Assembly: GCA_022766905.1 (NCBI GenBank)
Contig: JALEPU010000104.1
Coordinates: 1-37,443 of the forward strand
Direction: 5' to 3'
DNA: 37,443 nucleotides
From: Lachnospiraceae bacterium
GTDB lineage: Bacteria > Bacillota > Clostridia > Lachnospirales > Lachnospiraceae
The notes beneath the pieces were generated by a model. The model was given only the letters and a program-made list of their open reading frames with translations. It did not search any database and was not told where the DNA came from. Of this stretch, positions 15,175 to 22,972 are shown piece by piece (within the stretch, counting starts at the first letter, position 1; each line of letters begins with the position of its first letter). The translations under genes were made by a program, and so were the position numbers.

Positions 15175-16704
15175 CTACTTTTTCACCCCCATCATAAATT
15201 CTCCTACTTCTTCTACCGATAAATCTTTGGCATCTGCTGTTTTTAAAATTTCTCCATTGTAAATAACAGCAATGGTATCGGCCAGTTCCATTACCTCATC
15301 CAATTCCAGGGAAATCAATAAAATTGCTTTTCCTTTTGATCGTTCCCGAATAATCTGGTTATGGATATTTTCAATGGCTCCGATATCCAGTCCCCGGGTC
15401 GGTTGTACAAAAATCGTAAGATTGGAATCCTGCTCTACTTCGCGGGCAATGATTGCCTTTTGTTGATTACCTCCACTCATGGAACGAACAATGGTTTTAT
15501 TTCCCTGTCCGCTTCGAATGTCATAGCCCTCAATCAATTGATTTCCAAATTCCTCGAATTTTTGCTGGTTTAAAATACCTTTTTTCGAAAATGGTTCCTG
15601 ATTATAATTTTTTAATGCCAGATTATCACTTAAGGTAAAGTCCAGAATCAGGCCATAGGTCTGACGGTCTTCCGGAATATAGGAAATACCTTCCCGAATC
15701 CTCTTTCGCACCGTGTAACCGGTAATATCTTTGCCATTTAACGTAATCTTTCCCGATGCGGTTGGCAAAAGACCGGCAATGGCATCTGCAATCTCTACCT
15801 GACCGTTTCCCGATACTCCGGCAATAGCCAGGATTTCTCCTCCGCGAATGGAAAAAGAGACATTTTTTACGACTTCAAATTTATTTTCATCTTTTACGGT
15901 CAGATTCTCTACGGAAAGAACTACATCTCCATAGGATGGTTCCGGTTTTTCTCTCTGGAAAGAAACTTCTCTTCCTACCATCTTGTTTGCCATCTCTTTT
16001 GTTGAAGTAGACGCCACATCCAGCACATCCACCAGCTTTCCACGACACAAGATGGCACAACGGTCAGCTACTTTCTTAATTTCTTCTAATTTGTGAGTAA
16101 TCAGAATAATAGTCTTACCTGCTTTTTTCAATCCCCTTATAATATCCAGCAAAAAGTCAATCTCCTGCGGTGTCAGGATCGCAGTCGGTTCGTCAAAAAT
16201 CAGAATTTCCGCTTCCCGATAAAGCATTTTTAAGATTTCTACCCTTTGCTGGGTGGATACATTAATGTCTTCTATCTTTTTGGTCGGATCTACTTCCAAG
16301 CCGTAACGCTTCGAAAGCTCCGCTATTTTTTCATTGGAAGACTTTATATCTACATACGGAAATAAGCCCATAAATTTTTTAATCGGCTCTACTCCCATAA
16401 TAATATTCTCTGCTATTGTATAATTGGAAACCAGTTTAAAGTGCTGGTGCACCATACCAATATTTAACTGAGTTGCATAATTGGGGGAAGAAATTACTTC
16501 CTTTTTTCCTCTTACATAAATCTCTCCCTCATCGGGTTCATACATCCCAAACAGCATACTCATCAAGGTAGATTTGCCTGCTCCATTCTCTCCCAGTAAT
16601 GCATAGATTTCTCCTTTTTTTATTTGTATAGTAACAGAATCATTGGCTACAATACCGGGAAATCTTTTTGTAATATTTTTCATCTCTACGATATATTCAG
16701 ACAT
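15175..16704 (-). CDS. Nucleoside ABC transporter ATP-binding protein (two fused ATPase domains, NupO/YufO-like)
   Basis: 509 residues with two ATPase domains. Domain 1 has a full Walker A (GENGAGKST, Lys44) and Walker B (ILIFDEPTAILTP), but its signature is altered to VSTQQR instead of LSGGQ. Domain 2 has a degenerate Walker A (AGVSGNGQVE) yet a good signature (MSGGNQQK) and the FVQPTRGLD segment. This asymmetric pattern is normal for the RbsA/NupO type, where the two halves make one full and one degenerate site. It energises the importer formed with the two permeases downstream and the BMP lipoprotein upstream. A hairpin separates it from the BMP gene. Confidence 0.92.
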   Translation of the reverse strand: MSEYIVEMKNITKRFPGIVANDSVTIQIKKGEIYALLGENGAGKSTLMSMLFGMYEPDEGEIYVRGKKEVISSPNYATQLNIGMVHQHFKLVSNYTIAENIIMGVEPIKKFMGLFPYVDIKSSNEKIAELSKRYGLEVDPTKKIEDINVSTQQRVEILKMLYREAEILIFDEPTAILTPQEIDFLLDIIRGLKKAGKTIILITHKLEEIKKVADRCAILCRGKLVDVLDVASTSTKEMANKMVGREVSFQREKPEPSYGDVVLSVENLTVKDENKFEVVKNVSFSIRGGEILAIAGVSGNGQVEIADAIAGLLPTASGKITLNGKDITGYTVRKRIREGISYIPEDRQTYGLILDFTLSDNLALKNYNQEPFSKKGILNQQKFEEFGNQLIEGYDIRSGQGNKTIVRSMSGGNQQKAIIAREVEQDSNLTIFVQPTRGLDIGAIENIHNQIIRERSKGKAILLISLELDEVMELADTIAVIYNGEILKTADAKDLSVEEVGEFMMGVKK

Positions 16705-16761
16705 CGATACCTCCCGAAACCCTCGTACATACTCTTAACTTTCTTTTCATAAGCAAAAGAA

Positions 16762-16784
16762 GGGAAATCAGGATCAGATTTCCC
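16762..16784 (-). terminator. Attenuating hairpin between the BMP lipoprotein and the ATPase gene
   Basis: GGGAAATC (16762-16769) pairs with GATTTCCC (16777-16784), 8 bp with a 7-base loop; on the minus strand TTCTTTTG follows. Its place after the binding-protein gene suggests partial termination, which would keep binding protein in excess of the membrane parts, a common design in such operons. Confidence 0.6.
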
Positions 16785-16835
16785 CTCTTTGATTATTCCG
16801 TTATATACTTTTAACTGCAAACTACAGTCTTTCTT

Positions 16836-17990
16836 TTACAGACCTGTAAAATTGTCCGGAGTCATTTCATTAAAGTTAGCAGCCGGAACTATTTCTCCGG
16901 ATTTCACTTTTGCAAAAGCTTCATCAATCTTTGTGATTGTATCTTCGGACATCTGATGTCTTCCTTCTTCTTTTACATATCCGGTAGAATCAGTATCAGC
17001 ACCTAAAAGAGCATTTTCGCCCTTAAAGGAACCGTCTTTTACTTTATTTAACTGTAGTTCTACGTTCATGTCCATCACTTTCAGGCAGGAAGTAAGGATA
17101 ATGTTCTTATCGCCATCTACTACGCCATCATCAAACTGGTCAACGTCACAGCCGATGCAGTAAACGCCGTCAGCTTCTTTTGCTGCTGTAAACACACCAT
17201 TGCCGGCGCCGCCTGCAGCTACTAAGATTACATCAACACCTTCGTCAATTAAAGCTTTTCCAACTACTTTTCCTGTTGCTTCATCATTAAAGCTTCCGAT
17301 ATAGTTACCGCCAACGTTTGCACCTGTTACATCGGTACCTGCGTAGGAAGGAAGTTCTACGATTTCAGCTTTGGAACCATAATTTTTGTTGGCATAATTC
17401 ACGCCGGACATAAATCCATACTGATAGTTTACATTAGATGGATATGCAATACCATTTACTACTGCTACTTTGTTTGTCTTTGTCTCTAATGCAGCAGCTA
17501 CACCTGCGCAGAAACCAGCTTCCTGTTCTTTGAACTGCATCGCATAAACATTGTCATAAACAGCCTCTTCTCCATCTGCATTGGTTGGGTATGAGTCAAC
17601 TAAAATAAAGTCAACGTCCGGATTTTCTTCAGCCAGAGTGCCAATACCTGCAAACTGGAAACCACAGCATACGATCACATCGTAATCTGCAACAATATCC
17701 GCAACAGCCTGAACTGCAGCTGCTACGTCACCGGTTGGTTCTTTGACCGGCGTAACTGTTGCATCCGGATTTTCTTCAATAAATGCCAGGATACCATTGT
17801 AATTGTTCTGGTTAAAACTACCATCGTCAACACCGGATGGAGAACTTACGATTGCAATCTTCAGTCCTTCTCCGGATGCTTCTGCTGCTGCGGTTGTGCT
17901 TTCTGCATTATCCTTGCTGCTTCCACCACAGCCAGCCAGTAAAGATGCTGTCATCACAAGACACAGCATGGCTGCTATAAATTTTCTCAT
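16836..17990 (-). CDS. BMP-family nucleoside-binding lipoprotein
   Basis: 384 residues. Residues 1-20 form a lipoprotein signal peptide ending in the lipobox LLAGC, with Cys21 as the lipid anchor, followed by a serine/asparagine-rich linker. The mature part is of the BMP/Med family: VSSPSGVDDGSFNQNNYNG near the N-terminus, VCCGFQFAG, GIAYPSNVNYQYGFMSG and LVAAGGAGNGVFTAAKE. Characterised members bind purine nucleosides outside the membrane. It is the first gene of the importer operon, with AAGGAGG before the ATG. Its acidic C-terminal region is unremarkable. Confidence 0.92.
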   Translation of the reverse strand: MRKFIAAMLCLVMTASLLAGCGGSSKDNAESTTAAAEASGEGLKIAIVSSPSGVDDGSFNQNNYNGILAFIEENPDATVTPVKEPTGDVAAAVQAVADIVADYDVIVCCGFQFAGIGTLAEENPDVDFILVDSYPTNADGEEAVYDNVYAMQFKEQEAGFCAGVAAALETKTNKVAVVNGIAYPSNVNYQYGFMSGVNYANKNYGSKAEIVELPSYAGTDVTGANVGGNYIGSFNDEATGKVVGKALIDEGVDVILVAAGGAGNGVFTAAKEADGVYCIGCDVDQFDDGVVDGDKNIILTSCLKVMDMNVELQLNKVKDGSFKGENALLGADTDSTGYVKEEGRHQMSEDTITKIDEAFAKVKSGEIVPAANFNEMTPDNFTGL

Positions 17991-18044
17991 AACAGTTCCT
18001 CCTTTAAAATATAAAAAATTGATAGTTCTATTTTAACATTTTTT

Positions 18045-18062
18045 TTGGTACAATACTACCAA
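18045..18062. promoter_or_regulatory. Inverted repeat upstream of the BMP gene
   Basis: TTGGTA (18045-18050) and TACCAA (18057-18062) are perfect inverted 6-mers with a 6-base spacer, flanked by T and A runs, about 55-70 bases before the BMP ATG. It could be a repressor operator for the nucleoside operon, or a short terminator for the gene upstream. I see no confident -35/-10 pair here. Confidence 0.35.
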
Positions 18063-18109
18063 AAAATTAATCCATTTTTCACTTTTCGCTTTAAGAAACA
18101 AATAAAATA

Positions 18110-19036
18110 TCAAAAAATAAATCCGCTTTTAAATGCTTTCGATGCGAAAGCTTTCTCATAATCCTGAAGCTCGAAAAGTTCAATTGGCGGAAATTCCACC
18201 AGATTTTTAGAAAGAAGCTCCAATGCCGGCTCAAAAGGGCCACATCGGCTTCCCACGATTGTAATCTCGTTGACAACAAAGTAACTCAGGTCGATATTGG
18301 TTGTTCCTGCATAGGTGCTCTTCAACACAATCATTCCTTTCTTTCGTACCAGCTGTTTTGCCATCTCTATTCCGGAAGGTGCACCGGAAGCATCTACTAC
18401 AATCTCAAATGTCTCATCTGTCTTTGTCGTGGTTTTGGCATATTTTTTAAAATAAGAAAGTTTTTCTTCGTGTTTTCCTATGACCGTAAGATCTACCCCG
18501 TAAAGAGAAAGCACCTGAGTAATCATAAGAGCCAGTCTTCCGTCTCCGATGACAGCTACATTATAATCAGGCCGGATGTGGATCTGGCTCGGAATCTCCA
18601 AAGCTGCTGCCAAGGGTTCTGTATAAATGGCTTTTTCCGTAGGAATTTCATCCGGTACGGGATGAATCAGATGATTGGCCAATACAAAATATTCTTCAAA
18701 TGTTCCATCCAGACCTTCCATCCCAATGACTTTCCTGGTCACACAGTGCTTTTCTCTTCCTGTCTTACAATAAAGACACTGGCCACAGCCTTCATTCAGC
18801 TCTCCGACCACCCGCCTGCCAATCAGGCTTTGATCTTCCGATTCTTCCACAACTCCTACAAATTCATGGCCTAATACTCCCCTGAAATCAGGGCGATACC
18901 CTCGGATCACTTCCCTGTCTGTATTGCAGATTGCTGATACCAGAACCCGGATCAGACTATGCCCTTTAGATGGTTTCGGCTTTTCATAATCCGTTCGATA
19001 AACCGGATCATTGCCATCAAAATATAATGCTTTCAC
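18110..19036 (-). CDS. Zinc-dependent alcohol dehydrogenase-like protein (MDR family)
   Basis: 308 residues from a GTG at 19036; GAGGTG lies upstream and VKALYFDGNDPVY is the usual family start, whereas the ATG at 19069 lacks a ribosome binding site. The GroES-like half has the catalytic zinc cysteine in SAICNTDREV, the histidine-glutamate in VLGHEFVG, and the structural zinc loop CGQCLYCKTGREKHC. The NAD(P)-binding half has a Rossmann segment (NYNVAVIGDGRLALMITQVL). At about 308 residues it is rather short for the family (usually 330-350); the end SKAFKSGFIF may be a natural short form. It oxidises an alcohol or sugar alcohol, identity unknown. It follows the hydrolase gene by 39 bp, an operon. 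Confidence 0.8.
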   Translation of the reverse strand: MKALYFDGNDPVYRTDYEKPKPSKGHSLIRVLVSAICNTDREVIRGYRPDFRGVLGHEFVGVVEESEDQSLIGRRVVGELNEGCGQCLYCKTGREKHCVTRKVIGMEGLDGTFEEYFVLANHLIHPVPDEIPTEKAIYTEPLAAALEIPSQIHIRPDYNVAVIGDGRLALMITQVLSLYGVDLTVIGKHEEKLSYFKKYAKTTTKTDETFEIVVDASGAPSGIEMAKQLVRKKGMIVLKSTYAGTTNIDLSYFVVNEITIVGSRCGPFEPALELLSKNLVEFPPIELFELQDYEKAFASKAFKSGFIF

Positions 19037-19075
19037 TTTTTTATCACCTCTTCTTTCATTGTCCCACAAAAAAGC

Positions 19076-19819
19076 TCATACATTCATTTGATTCTTATTT
19101 ATCTCGTCGATAAAATCAAAGACCTTCTTAAGATTCTCTTTCGTCTCCAGGAGAACCGAAGAATGGATGGCCTCAGGGATGATCTCGATCCTGCCCCAGT
19201 TGTTCCCTGCAATTTCTTCTGCGGCAAGAGCAAACTCTAACGACTGCTGCATCGGTACGATCTCGTCTCTGCTTCCATGCTGAATGAAAATCGGTGGCAT
19301 TCCCTTATGAAGATAGGTCTTTGCATCTGCCCGTTTTTCATCCTCTTTGGAAGCTTCTGCCCCCAGAAACCGTTCCTTCATTCCGTCTTTCACTTCATAA
19401 AAAGGAAATTCATCTTCATGAAGAAGGGGAAATGCTTCTTCATATTCCGGACTTTCATCCAAAGATGGACCGAATAAATCCCGATTTATAATACTGTTCA
19501 TCTTAAGCTGGCGTTCTGCTGTTCCAATATCCACAAGAGGATACCAGGCAACACAACCCGTCACTTTCGCAGGAACCAAACGATTCTCATCTTCTTCTAT
19601 ATCAAAATATTCTTCCTTCTCACAGAGACTTCCCATCAGCGCAAGATAGCCTCCGCCATGAATCGATATAATCACCGGAAACGGCCCATCCCCTTTCTCA
19701 GGAAGCCAGATATCCAGTTTTTGTTTTTCACTTTTTGCACCATAGGAAAGATCAAAAAATCCTCTTTTCCCTTCTGTTGATACAAAAGGCTGGCTTTTTC
19801 TCCACATTCGATACGACAT
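19076..19819 (-). CDS. Alpha/beta hydrolase with an apparent internal deletion that removed the nucleophile
   Basis: 247 residues from the ATG at 19819 (AGGAG upstream). The longer open frame is excluded because it crosses the promoter. The N-terminal part is a normal esterase/BD-FAE-like beginning: KQKLDIWLPEKGDGPFPV, then the oxyanion motif HGGG at 54-57. In relatives about 60-75 residues follow before the nucleophile elbow G-x-S-x-G-G-Y-L-A. Here HGGG runs straight into YLALMGSLCEKEEY, the sequence that normally comes after that elbow. The acid (HGSRDE, D185) and base (AIHSSV, H219) of the triad remain, but no GxSxG is present anywhere. The frame is kept. Probably catalytically dead or a decaying gene; a sequencing or assembly collapse is the alternative. 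Confidence 0.7.
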   Translation of the reverse strand: MSYRMWRKSQPFVSTEGKRGFFDLSYGAKSEKQKLDIWLPEKGDGPFPVIISIHGGGYLALMGSLCEKEEYFDIEEDENRLVPAKVTGCVAWYPLVDIGTAERQLKMNSIINRDLFGPSLDESPEYEEAFPLLHEDEFPFYEVKDGMKERFLGAEASKEDEKRADAKTYLHKGMPPIFIQHGSRDEIVPMQQSLEFALAAEEIAGNNWGRIEIIPEAIHSSVLLETKENLKKVFDFIDEINKNQMNV

Positions 19820-19844
19820 ACCAATCTCCTGTTCTTTTTTTCTC

Positions 19845-19873
19845 ATTATATCGAAATTTCCAAAAAAATACAA
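19845..19873 (-). promoter_or_regulatory. Promoter of the hydrolase-alcohol dehydrogenase operon
   Basis: On the minus strand TTGTAT (19868-19873) and TATAAT (19845-19850) are 17 bp apart. The predicted transcript begins about 20 bases before the ATG at 19819, which settles the hydrolase start. Confidence 0.65.
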
Positions 19874-19879
19874 CAAAAA

Positions 19880-19928
19880 AAGAAGTCTGTTTTTTGCAAA
19901 ATGATTTTCACATCCATACAGACTTCTT
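19880..19928 (-). terminator. Terminator of the cotJ-sod operon
   Basis: AAGAAGTCTGT (19880-19890) pairs with ACAGACTTCTT (19918-19928), 11 bp with a 27-base loop; on the minus strand a run of seven T follows the stem. Confidence 0.75.
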
Positions 19929-19939
19929 TCTTTATTCAA

Positions 19940-20005
19940 GGCTCACAAAGCGTATATCAGATAGGGGATTGATACCCGCCACTGATATATTTCTTGCTCA
20001 CAGCC
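19940..20005 (-). other. Nested inverted repeats in the sod 3' region
   Basis: Three nested pairings share one centre: GGCT (19940-19943) with AGCC (20002-20005), TATATCAG (19953-19960) with CTGATATA (19982-19989), and GGG with CCC inside, closing a loop around ATTGATA. A related ATCTGATATC stands at about 20030-20039. It lies in the 3' untranslated part of the cotJ-sod transcript, before the terminator. Function unknown; it may be a stabilising RNA fold or the relic of something larger. Confidence 0.35.
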
Positions 20006-20039
20006 TGAAAAGTCGGGATTCATCCTCCATCTGATATCA

Positions 20040-20522
20040 TCAGTTCCAATCGTTCCTGATCAACCGGCCGCAGGCAATCTTTTCTCCCGAATCCCCGGAA
20101 GGCTGGGCAGAAAAATCATCTCTCATCCCATGAATAATGACAGTTTTTCCTGTCACTTCCTCCGGAGAAAACCGCCCGGAATAAAAGGCTTCTAAAGCTC
20201 TTCCCCGTTCTACCAAAAGAGGCGGCAGATCCCCAACATGATTTGGGTGCTCCTCATGAGTCGGGTTAAAATGCATTCCCGCATCCATAAAAGGGTCTTT
20301 TTCATTTCCGGTACACTGTTCTCCTTCATGGATATGGAATCCAAGAAAGCCGTTTCCAGGCAATCCTTCTGCCATAGCTATGACAAAGCTCCCCTGCCAC
20401 AAAGGATATAAAAGAACCATTCCCTGAATCTTTGGATTTTTACCGTTTCCTTTTAAATACCCATACACCGAAGGCGGTTCCTTTAAAATCAGTTCTAATA
20501 CCTCATTCAATTCCTCTAACAT
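20040..20522 (-). CDS. Cu/Zn superoxide dismutase family protein, no signal peptide
   Basis: 160 residues. The Cu/Zn SOD pattern is visible: H63 and H65 in GFHIHEG, H84 in MHFNP, H92, H95 and D98 in EEHPNHVGDLP, and H131 in VIIHGMRDD. C70 and C151 (GEKIACG) are placed for the conserved disulfide, and GDSGEKIACGRL is the normal family end. The zinc loop is shorter than usual. Secreted Cu/Zn SODs have signal peptides; this one has none. It is the last gene after cotJA-B-C, 17 bp behind cotJC and before a terminator, so it is probably made in the mother cell and incorporated with the spore coat, where CotJC is a manganese catalase relative (inference). A fairly weak AAGGAAG site precedes the ATG. 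Confidence 0.8.
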   Translation of the reverse strand: MLEELNEVLELILKEPPSVYGYLKGNGKNPKIQGMVLLYPLWQGSFVIAMAEGLPGNGFLGFHIHEGEQCTGNEKDPFMDAGMHFNPTHEEHPNHVGDLPPLLVERGRALEAFYSGRFSPEEVTGKTVIIHGMRDDFSAQPSGDSGEKIACGRLIRNDWN

Positions 20523-20539
20523 AGGCTCTCATCTTCCTT

Positions 20540-21157
20540 CTACCTTCCATTGCATTTTTTGGGATTTGAAAAAGATGGATTAAATGCATAGAAATTCCGG
20601 GAATCCAATTGATCCTGTACCCGCCTTAATCCTTCCCCAAATCTTTGGAAATGAACGATTTCTCTGGCTCGAAGGAAACGAATCGGATCACAGATATCCG
20701 GGTCTTTTACCAGACGAAGAATATTATCATAGGTGGTTCTTGCCTTTTGTTCTGCTGCCATATCTTCTGTCAGATTTGTAATGGGATCTCCTTTTGATTG
20801 AAAATAATTCGAAGTAAAGGGAGCACCGCTGGCGGCCATGGGCCATACACCCAAAGTATGGTCCACATAATAGTCCTCAAATCCTTCTGCCTTAATCTGC
20901 TCCGGTGTCAGATCTCTGGTCAGCTGGTGCACAATGGTACAGATCATTTCCATATGTGCCAGTTCCTCTGTACCGATATCTGTAAGCAGCCCGGCAATCT
21001 CCCGATAAGGCATATCGTAGCGCTGAGCCAGGTACCGCATGGAAGCAGCCAGTTCTCCATCCGGGCCTCCGAACTGAGTAATAATCATCTTTGCCATTTT
21101 TGCATCGGTTCGTTTGATCTTTACCGGGTACTGAAGTCTTTTTTCATAATTCCACAT
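20540..21157 (-). CDS. cotJC: Spore coat protein CotJC, manganese catalase family
   Basis: 205 residues. MWNYEKRLQYPVKIKRTDAK is a typical CotJC start. The ferritin-like di-manganese fold supplies E35 (GPDGELAASMRYL), the E65-x-x-H68 motif (TEELAHMEM), a second glutamate in AAEQKARTTYDNIL and the ExxH in RAREIVHFQRFGE. It is a mother-cell protein of the spore coat, related to manganese catalases, and may destroy peroxide at the spore surface. It starts three bases after cotJB, and a Cu/Zn SOD-like gene follows. Confidence 0.95.
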   Translation of the reverse strand: MWNYEKRLQYPVKIKRTDAKMAKMIITQFGGPDGELAASMRYLAQRYDMPYREIAGLLTDIGTEELAHMEMICTIVHQLTRDLTPEQIKAEGFEDYYVDHTLGVWPMAASGAPFTSNYFQSKGDPITNLTEDMAAEQKARTTYDNILRLVKDPDICDPIRFLRAREIVHFQRFGEGLRRVQDQLDSRNFYAFNPSFSNPKKCNGR

Positions 21158-21160
21158 AAG

Positions 21161-21418
21161 CTAATCCTCCATTTCCCATGGCCATGGTTCCTTTGCCCAC
21201 TGCCAGCTTCTGTCACAGGATGCTGTAGAAATGGTCAAAGGTCCAAAATATGCTGCATACTGATTCAACGCCCGGTTTCTGGCATTGTTGTAGTTATCGA
21301 AATATTCCAGAGCCTCTTTATCTTCCGGATGGGTATCCAAAAACAATTTGGAATCATCTACCGCAAAAGATACCGCATCAATATAATGCATCAGTTTCTT
21401 TCTATCATAATCAGCCAT
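21161..21418 (-). CDS. cotJB: Spore coat protein CotJB
   Basis: 85 residues from the ATG at 21418. A GTG three codons earlier lies too close to the AAGGAGG site, and the ATG overlaps the cotJA stop as TAATG, a coupling signal. The sequence matches CotJB: DRKKLMHYIDAVSFAVDDSK, LFLDTHPEDKEALEYFDNYN and the tail DRSWQWAKEPWPWE. It is a small spore-coat component encoded between cotJA and cotJC, needed for assembly in relatives. Confidence 0.93.
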   Translation of the reverse strand: MADYDRKKLMHYIDAVSFAVDDSKLFLDTHPEDKEALEYFDNYNNARNRALNQYAAYFGPLTISTASCDRSWQWAKEPWPWEMED

Positions 21419-21606
21419 TATCTGCACACCCTCCTTCCCGTAAAGGGCAGGTTTAATTCTTTAAAAATGGTGCCGCAGGAAAGGCCTTCATCCGGCTGGT
21501 AGATTTCTCTCCACCTTTGCCATGGCACACAGGCCATGGCAAGGGGCATTTCTTTTTGGTAAGAATCCCGTCCGCATGGATGACATGGATTTTTGCATGA
21601 ATTCAC
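21418..21606 (-). CDS. cotJA: Spore coat-associated protein CotJA
   Basis: 62 residues from a GTG at 21606, chosen because AAAGGAG stands nine bases upstream; the ATG at 21636 has no such site. The core MPLAMACVPWQRWREIY and the end GTIFKELNLPFTGRR are the CotJA signature. The N-terminus holds C-K-N-P-C-H-P-C, an extra cysteine cluster that could form cross-links or bind metal. It is the first gene of cotJABC-sod. In Bacillus the operon is driven by sigma-E in the mother cell. A CATAATAT sequence on the minus strand (21698-21705) resembles a sporulation -10, but I cannot place a -35. Confidence 0.88.
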   Translation of the reverse strand: MNSCKNPCHPCGRDSYQKEMPLAMACVPWQRWREIYQPDEGLSCGTIFKELNLPFTGRRVCR

Positions 21607-21728
21607 AAAACATCGCTCCTTTATCAATCGAATCATATGAGCTTTCTTGAAATACAGTCTTCTTCTCTTTGAAGCCCTTCTTTCCTGCTCATAAGTTATA
21701 TTATGGGATTCTTACGCATATGTTACTG

Positions 21729-22949
21729 TTATTGGGCGGAATAAAGTTTTACAATTTCCATCGCAATATTGGTTACTCGATCCATGGCTTCTGCCGTAAT
21801 ATGTTCATAAGGGCCATGGAACCCGTATCCGCCGGTTCCAAGATTCGGACATGGGAGTCCTTTAAAGCTTAACATCGCTCCATCTGTGCCGCCCCGAATC
21901 GGCATCACAATCGGCTCAACTCCTGCAAGCTCACAGGCCTTTTTCGCATTTTCCACTAAATGAGGATGTTCTCTTATGATCTCTTCCATATTGCGGTACT
22001 GCTCCGTATAAGTCAGAGTAACCCGATGATCGCCCCATTTGTCATTTAGCAGTTCAGTAATATGTTCCAGGGTTTTCTTTCTCATCTCATAAGCCGCTGC
22101 ATCATGATCCCTTACGATATAATTTAACTGGGCATGAGCAACATTTCCCTCCATGGAAGTCAGATGATAAAATCCTTCATACTCTTTTGTATCTCTTGGG
22201 GTATCCCCTGTAGGAAGCATTGCATTAAATTCCATGGCAACCAGACTGGCATTGATCATCACATTTTTGGAAGAACCCGGATGTACATTTACGCCATCTA
22301 CGGTAACAACCGCACTTCCGGCATTAAAGTTTTCATACTCAATTTCTCCCTCTTTTCCTCCGTCAATGGTATAACCAAACTGAGCATTGAATTTCTCCAG
22401 ATCAAAATGATCCGTTCCCCTGCAGATTTCTTCATCCGGGGTAAAAGCAACAGCAATCGGACCATGAGGAATCTGTTCTGTCTGAAGCCGTTCTAAAAGC
22501 GTCATAATGGCTGCAATTCCTGCTTTATCGTCTGCTCCTAACACAGTAGTTCCATCTGTCGTAATCAGCGTCTGCCCTTTCAAATCAGGCAAATGAGGAA
22601 AAACGTCCACAGACAGAACCCGTCCGCTGGAACCAAGAACAAAATCTTTTCCGTCATAATTTTCTGTTACAACAGGAGCTGCATCATGATCACAAAAATC
22701 AGCTACGGTGTCCATATGGGCAATCCATCCAAGACATGGCTTGTCTTCCAGCCCCTTTGTTGCAGGAAGGTGACCATATACATAACAATATTCATCTAAC
22801 TGGGCATCCTCGATTCCAATCTCTTTTAGTTCCTGGACCAGGGCCCGGCCCAGCTCAAACTGACACTGAGAAGAAGGGGAGGAATGACTGTCCTCATTGC
22901 TTGGTGTTGTATAAGACACATATTTTAAAAATCTTTCATAAGCTCTCAT
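21729..22949 (-). CDS. pepT: Peptidase T (tripeptidase, M20 family)
   Basis: 406 residues, full length. It is a cytoplasmic zinc aminotripeptidase that frees the N-terminal residue of tripeptides. Metal and catalytic residues: H78 and D80 (AHMDTVAD), D140 (LGADDKAG), catalytic E173 and E174 (TPDEEICRG), D196 (YTIDGGKEGE) and the late histidine in GYGFHGPYEH. RGGTDGAMLSFKGLPCPNLG is a PepT-specific segment. AAGGAG precedes the ATG. It is the second gene after an ECF transporter S-component (23 bp), and its end points at the cotJ operon without a clear terminator. Confidence 0.95.
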   Translation of the reverse strand: MRAYERFLKYVSYTTPSNEDSHSSPSSQCQFELGRALVQELKEIGIEDAQLDEYCYVYGHLPATKGLEDKPCLGWIAHMDTVADFCDHDAAPVVTENYDGKDFVLGSSGRVLSVDVFPHLPDLKGQTLITTDGTTVLGADDKAGIAAIMTLLERLQTEQIPHGPIAVAFTPDEEICRGTDHFDLEKFNAQFGYTIDGGKEGEIEYENFNAGSAVVTVDGVNVHPGSSKNVMINASLVAMEFNAMLPTGDTPRDTKEYEGFYHLTSMEGNVAHAQLNYIVRDHDAAAYEMRKKTLEHITELLNDKWGDHRVTLTYTEQYRNMEEIIREHPHLVENAKKACELAGVEPIVMPIRGGTDGAMLSFKGLPCPNLGTGGYGFHGPYEHITAEAMDRVTNIAMEIVKLYSAQ

Positions 22950-22972
22950 TTTTTTCCAATCTCCTTTTCCTT

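Noticed and set aside
19820-19939. A longer N-terminus for the alpha/beta hydrolase
   Set aside because: The region holds the operon promoter and the upstream terminator, and the added residues have no family similarity.
20798-21502. A 234-codon open frame on the plus strand
   Set aside because: It lies antisense to cotJC and cotJB, whose products are certain; it shows no protein family features.
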